In this document: positions 1 through 5,823 of the stretch, one piece after another
How the letters are laid out: every line of letters begins with the position of its first letter
Position numbering within the stretch: position 1 is the first letter of the stretch
NCBI GenBank assembly: GCA_934754855.1
Contig: CAKVJR010000088.1
Span: 1 to 7,030, forward strand
Origin: an uncultured Candidatus Melainabacteria bacterium
GTDB taxonomy: Bacteria > Cyanobacteriota > Vampirovibrionia > Gastranaerophilales > Gastranaerophilaceae
Length of the DNA: 7,030 bases
Direction of reading: 5' to 3'
Made by a program: the position numbers and the translations under genes
Notes under the pieces: generated by a model
The model's database searches: none
Told to the model about the DNA's origin: nothing
The model's input: only the letters and a program-made list of their open reading frames with translations

Positions 1-266
1 ATCTCGTTGTAAAGGCCGCTATGAAAGCAATTCCGACTATGAAAACTCCGCTTTCTTCTGTAAATTTAAAAACAAAACAGGCGATAGATGCTCATTTTGA
101 GCGTTCTGATACCTGTGCGGTATCTGCTTGCGGAATTGTTGCTGATGCAATGGTTGCAACGGTTTTGGTCAATGCTTTTATGGAAAAGTTTGGTCAGGAT
201 AACCTTGAGCAAATGAAAAGAAATTATGTGGCTTACGAAGAAATGTTGAGGGAACGATTTGAATAA
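1..266 (+). CDS. aroC: Chorismate synthase, C-terminal part (gene starts before the window)
   Basis: Chorismate synthase converts 5-enolpyruvylshikimate 3-phosphate to chorismate, the last step of the shikimate pathway, using reduced FMN in the cytoplasm. Only the last 87 codons are present. The frame is open from base 3 (LVVKAAMKAIPTMKTPL), so the ATG at 21 is internal and not a start. The visible part carries the C-terminal family signature: KAIPT, then RSDTCAV, then a GIVADAM block, then NAFMEKFGQDNLEQM. Two small departures from the usual RSDxCAVPAA...EAM form are seen: SAC replaces PAA, and Asp replaces the usual Glu before AM. Both look conservative. The stop overlaps the start of aroK by 8 nt, so the genes are very probably co-transcribed and translationally coupled. 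The identification is firm, but nothing can be said about the promoter or the N-terminal FMN-binding part. Confidence 0.93.
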   Translation, partial: LVVKAAMKAIPTMKTPLSSVNLKTKQAIDAHFERSDTCAVSACGIVADAMVATVLVNAFMEKFGQDNLEQMKRNYVAYEEMLRERFE

Positions 267-771
267 AAATATTGTTTTGGTCGGTCTTTCTGGAAGCGGT
301 AAAACCACTATCGGCAACATCTTGAGTGATTTGTCAGGTTATGATTTTATTGATACTGATGCGATTATTGTCAAATTGCAAAATCGTTCTATTAATAATA
401 TTTTTGCGACAAACGGTGAAGGTTTTTTTCGTGACCTCGAAACGCAAGTGACGAAAAAGGTTTCTCAATTCGGAAGTCAGATAATTTCAACAGGCGGCGG
501 AATTATTTTGAGAGATGAAAATTTGAAAAATCTTGATAAAAACGGTATCATTTTCTATCTCAAAACGTCTGTAAATACGCTTTTAAAAAGGCTTGAGGGC
601 GATAATACAAGACCGCTTTTAAAAACTGATGATGTTAAGAAAAAACTTGAAAATATGCTTGAAATCAGAGGAAAATTGTACGAAAAGGCTGATGTGACGG
701 TCGAAACGGACAATTTATCTCCGATTGAAACAGCAAAAGAAATTTTGAGGATTTATAATGAAAGAAGTTAA
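259..771 (+). CDS. aroK: Shikimate kinase
   Basis: Phosphorylates shikimate at the 3-hydroxyl with ATP, the fifth step of the shikimate pathway, in the cytoplasm. The protein is 170 aa, normal for this small P-loop kinase. Visible motifs: Walker A GLSGSGKT (residues 9-16); the DxD pair D32/D34 (shikimate and Mg binding); R58 in FFRDLE; the substrate-binding GGG at 79-81 in STGGG; the lid arginine R118 in NTRPLL; and R137 in the late R-x3-Y context that contacts substrate. All key residues are therefore present. The start is TTG at 259, chosen because it puts the P-loop at the usual distance from the N terminus and has GAGGGA at 248-253, five bases upstream. It overlaps aroC by 8 nt, and its 3' end overlaps aroB by 14 nt. 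The weak TTG start suggests translation coupled to aroC. Confidence 0.95.
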   Translation: MNKNIVLVGLSGSGKTTIGNILSDLSGYDFIDTDAIIVKLQNRSINNIFATNGEGFFRDLETQVTKKVSQFGSQIISTGGGIILRDENLKNLDKNGIIFYLKTSVNTLLKRLEGDNTRPLLKTDDVKKKLENMLEIRGKLYEKADVTVETDNLSPIETAKEILRIYNERS

Positions 772-1840
772 TGTAGGTATAAACGCTACGGCTGCAAGCG
801 ATTATCCGATTTATATCGGTGAAAATTTACTCGAGCAAGCAAATGAGTTGATAAAAAAAACTTGCAAAGCAACAAAATATTTGATTATCACGAACGAGAA
901 AATTGACGGACTTTGGGGTGATAAACTCAACATTGAAAACGCCGAAAAGTTCATTATTCCTGACGGAGAGAAGTATAAAAATTTTGAAACATTGATATCA
1001 ATTTTGAACAAAGCATCGGAGTTGAGATTGGACAGAAAATGTGCGTTTGTTGCGTTTGGCGGTGGCGTAATCGGTGATATGACAGGGTTTGCGGCATCAA
1101 TATATCGTCGTGGTGTCGATTTTATTCAAATCCCGACGACTTTGTTGGCACAGGTGGATTCTTCTGTTGGCGGAAAAACCGCTGTTAACAATGAATTTGG
1201 CAAGAATTTAATCGGAACATTTTATCAACCGAAATTGGTTATTGCGGATACGAAAACGCTTACAACGCTTGATGAAAGGCAGTTGAAAACAGGCTTGGCG
1301 GAAGTTGTTAAATATGCTTTCATTGAAAAATCTTGCGGTGAGGATTTTAATTTCTTTGAATTTTTAGAGAAAAATGTTGAAGAAATTAAAAAATTGAACT
1401 TGCAATTTGTTGATGAAATGGTTGAAATTTGTTGCAAACTCAAGGCTTCCGTTGTTCACAAGGACGAAAAAGAAAACGGTTTGCGTGCGATTTTAAATCT
1501 TGGACACACTTATGGTCATGCACTTGAAAAATGTTCAAATTACTCTGTCTTCACGCATGGAGAGGCTGTTGCCGTCGGGTTGCAGGTTTGTTTTGATTTA
1601 AGTTTTGCGATGAACTTAATTGACGATGAATATTATGACAGAGCAACGAATTTGATTAATAATTTCGATTTCAGTTTACCTGAACATGAATATTTTGAGC
1701 CTCAAAAATTGATTGATGCGATGAAATTTGACAAAAAAGTTGAGGCGGGAAAGGTCAGATTTGTGCTTCCGGCAGGAATCGGAGAGGTGCAAATTTTTGA
1801 CAATGTTGACCGTGAAATTCTGTCTGAAATATTAAAATAA
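758..1840 (+). CDS. aroB: 3-dehydroquinate synthase
   Basis: Cyclises DAHP to 3-dehydroquinate, the second step of the shikimate pathway, using NAD and a divalent metal. The length of 360 aa is typical. The NAD-binding glycine block GGGVIGDMTGF starts at residue 101, followed by the diagnostic PTTLLAQVDSSVGGKT at 126-141. The three expected metal ligands are E182 (GLAEVVKYAF), H250 (NLGHTYGH) and H267 (THGEAVAVG); R243 and K185 also sit in conserved positions. The ATG at 758 lies inside the end of aroK (14-nt overlap), with GAGG at 747-750 seven bases upstream. An A8 run at 853-860 is read through in frame, useful evidence that homopolymers in this sequence are not generally miscounted. The gene is intact and is the last of the aro cluster. 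Confidence 0.97.
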   Translation: MKEVNVGINATAASDYPIYIGENLLEQANELIKKTCKATKYLIITNEKIDGLWGDKLNIENAEKFIIPDGEKYKNFETLISILNKASELRLDRKCAFVAFGGGVIGDMTGFAASIYRRGVDFIQIPTTLLAQVDSSVGGKTAVNNEFGKNLIGTFYQPKLVIADTKTLTTLDERQLKTGLAEVVKYAFIEKSCGEDFNFFEFLEKNVEEIKKLNLQFVDEMVEICCKLKASVVHKDEKENGLRAILNLGHTYGHALEKCSNYSVFTHGEAVAVGLQVCFDLSFAMNLIDDEYYDRATNLINNFDFSLPEHEYFEPQKLIDAMKFDKKVEAGKVRFVLPAGIGEVQIFDNVDREILSEILK

Positions 1841-1879
1841 ATCAATAATTTGAAGTATAAATACTTTCTGTGTTACAAG

Positions 1880-1885
1880 TATAAT
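1880..1885 (+). promoter_or_regulatory. Possible -10 box for surE
   Basis: A perfect TATAAT lies in the 78-nt gap between aroB and surE, 33 bases before the surE ATG. No good -35 element stands at the usual 16-18 bp. The nearest TTGAAG (1850-1855) is 24 bp away, too far for a standard promoter, and there is no TGn extension. The gap itself suggests surE can be transcribed on its own as well as from aro read-through. Such boxes arise by chance in AT-rich DNA, so this is a weak call. Confidence 0.35.
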
Positions 1886-1918
1886 AGTAAATACCCTGTA
1901 AGTAGCAAAGGAGAATTT

Positions 1919-2716
1919 ATGAAAATTTTAATGTCAAACGATGACGGAATGTATGCTGTCGGTATTTCAGTGTTGGCAAGAGCGTTGAGCAATGCCGGTC
2001 ATGAGGTTTATATTGTCGCACCTGACCAAGAAAGAAGTGCAGCAGGTCACTCTTTGACATTGCACACTCCTTTGCGTGTAACTGAAATCGAACCTCGTTA
2101 CGGTGCAAAACGTTGTTGGAAAACAAACGGCACCCCGGGTGATTGCGTAAAAATTGCAATTAACGCTATTTTAGACGAAAATGAACTTCCTGATATGGTA
2201 ATTTCAGGCATCAACCACGGTCCGAATTTAGGTTCTGATATTATGTACTCAGGTACCGTAAGTTGTGCTATGGAAGGTGCGGTAATGGGTTATCCGAGCC
2301 TTGCGGTTTCATATTGCGGAAACGATTTTGTTCCTCACAATTTTGAATACACTGCAAACTTGATTGTGAAATTTTTACCGAAATTATCAGAAATTAATTT
2401 CCCGAAACGAACGATTATGAACATCAATGTTCCGGGTTGCAAGGAAGAAGACATCAATGGTGTTGTTATCACAACTTTGGGTGCAAAAACTTACTCAAAC
2501 GAATACGAAAAACGTATCGACCCTCGTGGAAAAGAATATTATTGGATGGCAGGCGAATTGGTAACTGACGGAAAGAATGACAGAACAGACATTAACGCAA
2601 TTCGTTGGAACAAAGTTTCTATCACTCCTGTAACGTTTGAAATGACGCACAGAAGCATTATTCCCGCTTTAGAAAAAGCATTTTGTCCTGACGGCAAATG
2701 TGATTGGCTCGAATAG
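1919..2716 (+). CDS. surE: 5'/3'-nucleotidase SurE
   Basis: Metal-dependent phosphatase of the SurE family, which hydrolyses nucleoside 5'- and 3'-monophosphates (and sometimes polyphosphate) in the cytoplasm and is linked to stationary-phase survival. From the chosen start the protein is 265 aa. Metal-site residues are present: D8 and D9 in SNDDGMYAVGI, S40 in PDQERSAAGHSLT, and N99 in SGINHGPNLGSD. The YSGTVS and AMEG blocks follow. The frame is open further upstream to 1850, but ATG 1919 is right: AAAGGAG at 1907-1913 sits five bases before it, and MKILMSNDDG is the normal family N terminus. The SGINHGPNLG form resembles cyanobacterial SurE proteins. The C terminus ends in a cysteine-containing tail (CPDGKCDWLE). 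A terminator follows 16 nt after the stop. Confidence 0.95.
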   Translation: MKILMSNDDGMYAVGISVLARALSNAGHEVYIVAPDQERSAAGHSLTLHTPLRVTEIEPRYGAKRCWKTNGTPGDCVKIAINAILDENELPDMVISGINHGPNLGSDIMYSGTVSCAMEGAVMGYPSLAVSYCGNDFVPHNFEYTANLIVKFLPKLSEINFPKRTIMNINVPGCKEEDINGVVITTLGAKTYSNEYEKRIDPRGKEYYWMAGELVTDGKNDRTDINAIRWNKVSITPVTFEMTHRSIIPALEKAFCPDGKCDWLE

Positions 2717-2732
2717 TTTTTACAAAAATATT

Positions 2733-2758
2733 AAAACCGCCCCGAAAGAGGCGGTTTT
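2733..2758. terminator. Bidirectional intrinsic terminator between surE and the glycosyltransferase
   Basis: AAAACCGCC (2733-2741) pairs with GGCGGTTTT (2750-2758) around an 8-nt loop. On the plus strand the hairpin runs into T5 (2755-2759), 16 nt after the surE stop. On the minus strand the same hairpin ends in TTTTAATATTTTT, also a good U-tract. The reconstructed glycosyltransferase reading frame ends at 2763, 4 nt before the hairpin, so one hairpin probably serves both converging genes. Confidence 0.88.
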
Positions 2759-2815
2759 TAGTTTATTTTTTCGGTTCGATTTTAAGTATATGATAATAAC
2801 GTGCCTGAATCAGGC

Positions 2816-3193
2816 TCAAATCATATTTTTCGCTATATTTTTATCAAAGTAAAATTCTTTGTCCAAATGGTACATAGACGGTACATTGATAAGAAACACG
2901 CTGTTTTTGCCCGTATAAAACATTTCAACAAAATATTGCAGGTTTGTTTTATTCGGAAGGTAATCTTGCATGAAACTGTATATATCGTCGTTCACCCAAA
3001 GTGCATTTTTGTTATAGGGGAAAAATTGTGAAAATTTATTGTTGAAAACATAAACCATTTTATGTCTTTTTGCTTCTTCTGAAATGATGGAGCCTAACTC
3101 ACGATAAGTCAATAAGGAATAAAATGATGTATTAAAACTTTGTGTTGAAATGACGTATAAAATCAGTATCCACGAAAAGAATTTGTATTTCAT
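2816..3193 (-). pseudogene. 3' fragment of the disrupted glycosyltransferase
   Basis: A 125-codon frame beginning MKYKFFSWILILYVIS and ending KNIAKNMI. It is unlikely to be a gene of its own. There is no clear Shine-Dalgarno before its ATG, and the frame is open upstream to about 3310 with membrane-like sequence, joining it to the glycosyltransferase after one frame correction. It has one membrane segment near its start, then a soluble stretch with aromatic and basic residues, as in the C-terminal domain of many GT39-type enzymes. Its stop at 2816-2818 is itself probably caused by a second frameshift, because the adjoining frame carries 20-odd protein-like codons up to 2763. Gene finders may report it as a separate hypothetical protein. 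Confidence 0.7.
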
Positions 3194-3303
3194 TTCAGCA
3201 AAAATCGATATGAAAATTATTTCAAATCCGTAAATAAAATAAAAATATTGTGCGGATAAAATATCTTTCCAACCTGCAATAACAAATGCGGTTACGTAAA
3301 AAC

Positions 3304-4500
3304 TTATGAAAAAGTTTTATCTTTTTTGAGGGCAATGTAATATATTCCGTAAAGGAAATTTACAAAAAGGAAAATAATGCAGTACAAATGGGTGTTAATG
3401 AGTAATATTCCAAATACCGCCATTCCGATATAATCGGTTATTTTTTTTGTTTCCAATGCTCTGAACATAAAAAACACAAAAACAGGTGCCAAAACAAATG
3501 CCACGTTGTAACTGCGGCAGATTTGCGAAAACGATATCGCATAAATCGAAACTGTCGTGACAAGTGAGGAGATAAGTCCGACTTTTTTTGAAATTCTGTC
3601 TTTTGCAAGCAAGTAAACGGAGAAAATTCCTAAAGAACCGATTATTGTAAAAATTGTTCTGAAAAATTCTCCATCATAACTGAATCTTGAAAATATTTTG
3701 TATAAAATATTGATTAACGGCGGATTGCCCATATCATCAAGGACGCCAAAATATTTGTCATAATAATTTCCGCCTGCTTTAAAAAAGAGAACCAACTCAT
3801 CAAACCATAGCGGATATTGAGCAGATTCGTTCAGTCTGAGAATTGCTCCGAGCAGAAAAATAATTCCAACTGTCACATAACAACTGATTTTTATTCGTGA
3901 ACGAGGCAAAATAATAATGCCTAAAAACACCAGTATCCAAGGGAAAATGTATTTGTCCCAACAGTAGATTGACGATAAAAAATCCACGACAAATCCGTTA
4001 ATATGCCCCTTGTATTGGCTTTCACACAAGTTCGGGAGCGTCAAATAAGTTGAATTTTTATCAGAAGTCTTTTCAAAAGTTTGTATATTTTTGTTGTCAA
4101 AAATATACATCTTTTCCCCGACAAAAACGATAGCCGACCCGATATTATTTATGACTTTTTCGGCTTCTTTTTTATCTCCGTTAATTTTGATTTTCAGGCT
4201 TTTTACGGGAAAAAAATACTCTGTTTGCAAGGAATTAAGATTGTCCGTTTTATGGAAAAATCGATTTTCTTCCCAATAGATACACTCATTTTGGCTCATA
4301 TCCGAGTCGTTGACCAAAAGAGAAACTTTGTTTTTTAAATTTTTCGGCAATTCAATATTCAGACAAACTTTTTTATATTTTGAGTGGAAGTGTTGAACAT
4401 AGAGAAAATCGTTATTTACAGCCGAAAAGCAGAAAATTGTTGCCGCAATTATAATCAAAAGAGAAGAAATATATAATCTTATTTTTTCAATTTTCGACAT
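3304..4500 (-). CDS. 5' part of the disrupted glycosyltransferase: extra N-terminal domain plus GT-C catalytic core
   Basis: Such enzymes usually transfer a sugar from a polyprenyl-phosphate donor on the outer face of the cytoplasmic membrane. This 398-codon frame starts at ATG 4500, with AGGGA at 4506-4510 five bases upstream. Residues 9-29 form a membrane segment. Residues 30-183 are a polar, presumably extracytoplasmic domain that I do not recognise. Membrane segments follow at about 184-199 and 206-222. The GT39/PMT core then begins: the catalytic-type acidic pair D234-E235 in LWFDEL, GNPPL at 258-262 (family form is often HPPL), SQICRSYN at 325-332 and the NTHLY block near 369-373, with several more membrane helices. 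In standard GT39 proteins the DE pair follows the first helix directly, so the 150-residue insert is unusual. The C-terminal third lies in another frame, so the product as written is truncated. The sugar and acceptor cannot be told. Confidence 0.75.
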   Translation of the reverse strand: MSKIEKIRLYISSLLIIIAATIFCFSAVNNDFLYVQHFHSKYKKVCLNIELPKNLKNKVSLLVNDSDMSQNECIYWEENRFFHKTDNLNSLQTEYFFPVKSLKIKINGDKKEAEKVINNIGSAIVFVGEKMYIFDNKNIQTFEKTSDKNSTYLTLPNLCESQYKGHINGFVVDFLSSIYCWDKYIFPWILVFLGIIILPRSRIKISCYVTVGIIFLLGAILRLNESAQYPLWFDELVLFFKAGGNYYDKYFGVLDDMGNPPLINILYKIFSRFSYDGEFFRTIFTIIGSLGIFSVYLLAKDRISKKVGLISSLVTTVSIYAISFSQICRSYNVAFVLAPVFVFFMFRALETKKITDYIGMAVFGILLINTHLYCIIFLFVNFLYGIYYIALKKDKTFS

Positions 4501-4531
4501 TAATTTCCCTTTTAAACCTAAAATCTTTACG

Positions 4532-4888
4532 TTAGTTGATGCAAATGTTTTTTAAATGTTCGATTTTCGGATTTTCAATTCCGATTACGGCAATCCCATC
4601 AATTCGGAACTTTTTAAGATTATTTTTCTGAATGTAGGTTAACGCACCCGTTATAATTTTTTCGAGTTTATGTTTGTTAATTGCTTCAAATGGGTGTCCG
4701 AAGTTGAGCGTTTTTCTCGTTTTAACTTCGACAAAAACGACAGTATCTCTATCTTTTGCGATAATATCGATTTCGCAATTCCTTGAAAAATGAACATTCC
4801 TCTCGATTATCTTGTAGCCGATTTTGGTAAGATAATCTGCGGCAATGTCTTCTCCTTTTTGCCCGACGATTTTTGTTTGAATGCTAAT
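4532..4888 (-). CDS. yraN: YraN family (UPF0102) nuclease-fold protein, probable ATT start
   Basis: A 118-aa protein with the full UPF0102/YraN pattern, a PD-(D/E)xK nuclease-like fold often found near rnhB or rsmI; its role is poorly known, and processing of DNA or Holliday-junction-like substrates has been proposed. Seen here: GQKGEDIAADYL at residues 9-20 (E13), ERN at 29-31, EIDIIA at 39-44 (D41), FVEVKTR at 52-58 (E54, K56), then NFGHPFEAINKHK and the late RIDGIAV block. The active-site set E, D, ExK is complete. There is no ATG, GTG or TTG in frame between the upstream TAG (4900-4898) and the conserved GE. AGGAG (minus strand, 4899-4895) stands six bases before ATT at 4888, which gives a normal N-terminal length, so AUU initiation is the best reading. 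A second ATT at 4882 is possible. Automatic callers would miss or truncate it. It lies 9 nt after the HEAT gene and 31 nt before the glycosyltransferase. Confidence 0.85.
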   Translation of the reverse strand: MSIQTKIVGQKGEDIAADYLTKIGYKIIERNVHFSRNCEIDIIAKDRDTVVFVEVKTRKTLNFGHPFEAINKHKLEKIITGALTYIQKNNLKKFRIDGIAVIGIENPKIEHLKNICIN

Positions 4889-4897
4889 TTTGAACTC

Positions 4898-5683
4898 CTA
4901 TTCTGCGAACGGGTCCCCTTCAGAGAGTGACTTTAATGCTCTTTCAGCATATTCTTTAATGATTTTGTCGTTTGTATTTGCAGCCTTGCTGAAAATTACC
5001 GATAAATCCTGTTCAAATTCTGGTCTGTTCAAAAGTGCCAATGCACCGAGAGCCGCCCCTCTGATATTTTCGTCTTGATTTGTTTGTGAAACTTTTATTA
5101 AGCGTTGAACAATCGGCAAATCCGTAACTTTGGGTTGAAGTCCCGTGCGTTCTTCAATTTGATTGCACAATTCGCTTTGAATTTTTGCAACGAGATAAAG
5201 TGAATAAGCCTTGTTGCGTTCTGCAATTTCCTTGTCTGAAAGTTCAACAGCGATGTCGATTTTTTCTTTCGGCAAGCGTTTATTTTCTTTAAGTTGCTTT
5301 CTGTAACGAATTTGTTGTTTTGTCGGTCCTTTTAACTTAGATGTATCTTGGTTAATAACGAAGAAAAGTGCGTCCGTAAGACCGGAATCCAAAAATTGCG
5401 CAGAACCTTTTTTCTTGTTTAAACCTTGTAAAATCGCAACTAATGCACGTTTTTGTTCTTGCGGAGTACCTTGTTTTAATTTTTCCGAAAGATAAATTAC
5501 CGCAGGCGAAATAGATGTTGTTTTAGGTTGAACAATTTTCGGTTTTTTTTGTTCGTATTTGTATGTATAAGTCGAATTTGACGGCGAAAGATTATAATTT
5601 CTGTCAAGTTCTGCAATTCTTTGCTCTTGTGCTTGAACCTCAACAGGCATGTCAAAAACCATTACATCTTGCATTTGAATCAT
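4898..5683 (-). CDS. HEAT/ARM-like helical repeat protein, function unknown
   Basis: A 261-aa cytoplasmic-looking protein without signal peptide or membrane segment. I do not recognise a named family. Residues 1-57 are polar and low in predicted structure, rich in Gln, Ser, Thr, Tyr and Lys (around SPSNSTYTYKYEQKKPK). Residues 58-112 and 150-255 are amphipathic helix pairs of HEAT/armadillo type, clearest at 187-219 (LPIVQRLIKVSQ, then DENIRGAALGALALLN) and at 224-253. A basic stretch near 116-142 (KLKGPTKQQIRYRKQLK) could be a surface helix. Such solenoids normally bind other proteins or nucleic acid; which one cannot be said. The start ATG 5683 has GAGGA at 5691-5695 (minus strand), seven bases upstream. 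A T8/A8 run at 5543-5550 is in frame. It is first in a minus-strand unit with yraN and the glycosyltransferase and ends in TAG just before yraN. Confidence 0.72.
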   Translation of the reverse strand: MIQMQDVMVFDMPVEVQAQEQRIAELDRNYNLSPSNSTYTYKYEQKKPKIVQPKTTSISPAVIYLSEKLKQGTPQEQKRALVAILQGLNKKKGSAQFLDSGLTDALFFVINQDTSKLKGPTKQQIRYRKQLKENKRLPKEKIDIAVELSDKEIAERNKAYSLYLVAKIQSELCNQIEERTGLQPKVTDLPIVQRLIKVSQTNQDENIRGAALGALALLNRPEFEQDLSVIFSKAANTNDKIIKEYAERALKSLSEGDPFAE

Positions 5684-5823
5684 AATCTTTTCCTCTGTTT
5701 CTATTCCGTAATATTTATTTTACTATGATTTTGCCAAAATTTCTCTATTATTAAGAAATATTGTTTATAATTAATTATTTGTTGAAAATTTTTTTATGGA
5801 AAATAAATTTTTTTTCGGATAAT
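5684..5823. promoter_or_regulatory. Divergent promoter region with a 13-bp interrupted palindrome
   Basis: This 140-nt, very AT-rich spacer must hold the start signals of both the minus-strand HEAT unit and the plus-strand sigma gene. At 5728-5740 lies ATTTTG-C-CAAAAT, a perfect palindrome around one central base. It contains TTGCCA on the plus strand (5731-5736) and TTGGCA on the minus strand, both -35-like. A TATAAT on the plus strand (5766-5771) is too far from TTGCCA (29 bp) for a single promoter. On the minus strand TATTAC stands 18 bp from TTGGCA, a weak match. No promoter can be fixed with certainty; the palindrome could be an operator or chance. Confidence 0.4.

Larger units (their letters stand above)
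2763..4500 (-). pseudogene. GT39/PMT-type membrane glycosyltransferase, disrupted by two frameshifts
   Basis: One gene in three frames. The ATG at 4500 opens 398 codons of a GT-C glycosyltransferase (stop 3304-3306). Re-reading one base near the T5 tract (minus strand, 3313-3309) enters a second frame with no stop for about 470 nt. It reads through hydrophobic residues (FFISFYVTAFVIAGW) straight into the peptide that starts MKYKFFSW at 3193. Near 2842-2838 (A5, minus strand) this frame soon ends at 2816, but another one-base re-reading gives KYSEKYDLSLIQARYYHILK, ending at 2763. The repaired gene would be 580 codons (about 579 aa), a normal size for this family, and would stop 4 nt before the terminator. 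Both lesions behave as one-base losses in short homopolymers. Neither site matches the X-XXY-YYZ slippery heptamer. It is probably a recent pseudogene; sequencing error is the main alternative, although three 8-base homopolymers in neighbouring genes are in frame. Confidence 0.8.

Noticed and set aside
1850..1918. Possible 23-residue N-terminal extension of SurE
   Set aside because: It has no ribosome site and is not SurE-like in sequence. The AAAGGAG and the family-typical MKILMSNDDG point to ATG 1919.
2803..2815. Perfect odd palindrome GCCTGAATCAGGC
   Set aside because: It lies inside the reconstructed C-terminal coding part of the glycosyltransferase, has no U-tract, and its hairpin would have only five pairs with a three-base loop. 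The true terminator is at 2733-2758.
2838..3313. Phase variation by the T5 and A5 tracts
   Set aside because: Tracts of five bases are too short for the usual slipped-strand switching, which normally needs about eight or more identical bases.
3305..3320. Programmed -1 ribosomal frameshift in the glycosyltransferase
   Set aside because: The sequence at the shift (T-TTT-TCA) does not allow both tRNAs to re-pair, I did not identify a stimulatory hairpin after it, and the second site (T-AAA-AAT) also fails the X-XXY-YYZ rule. Two independent losses fit better.
4898..4900. TAG recoded as a sense codon
   Set aside because: TAG ends surE at 2714-2716 and the sigma gene at 6472-6474 in positions that fit normal protein ends, so the standard bacterial stop set applies.
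5761..5823. Possible 21-residue N-terminal extension of the sigma factor from TTG 5761
   Set aside because: The stretch is nearly pure A/T with no ribosome site, encodes a low-complexity hydrophobic peptide, and overlaps the likely promoter.
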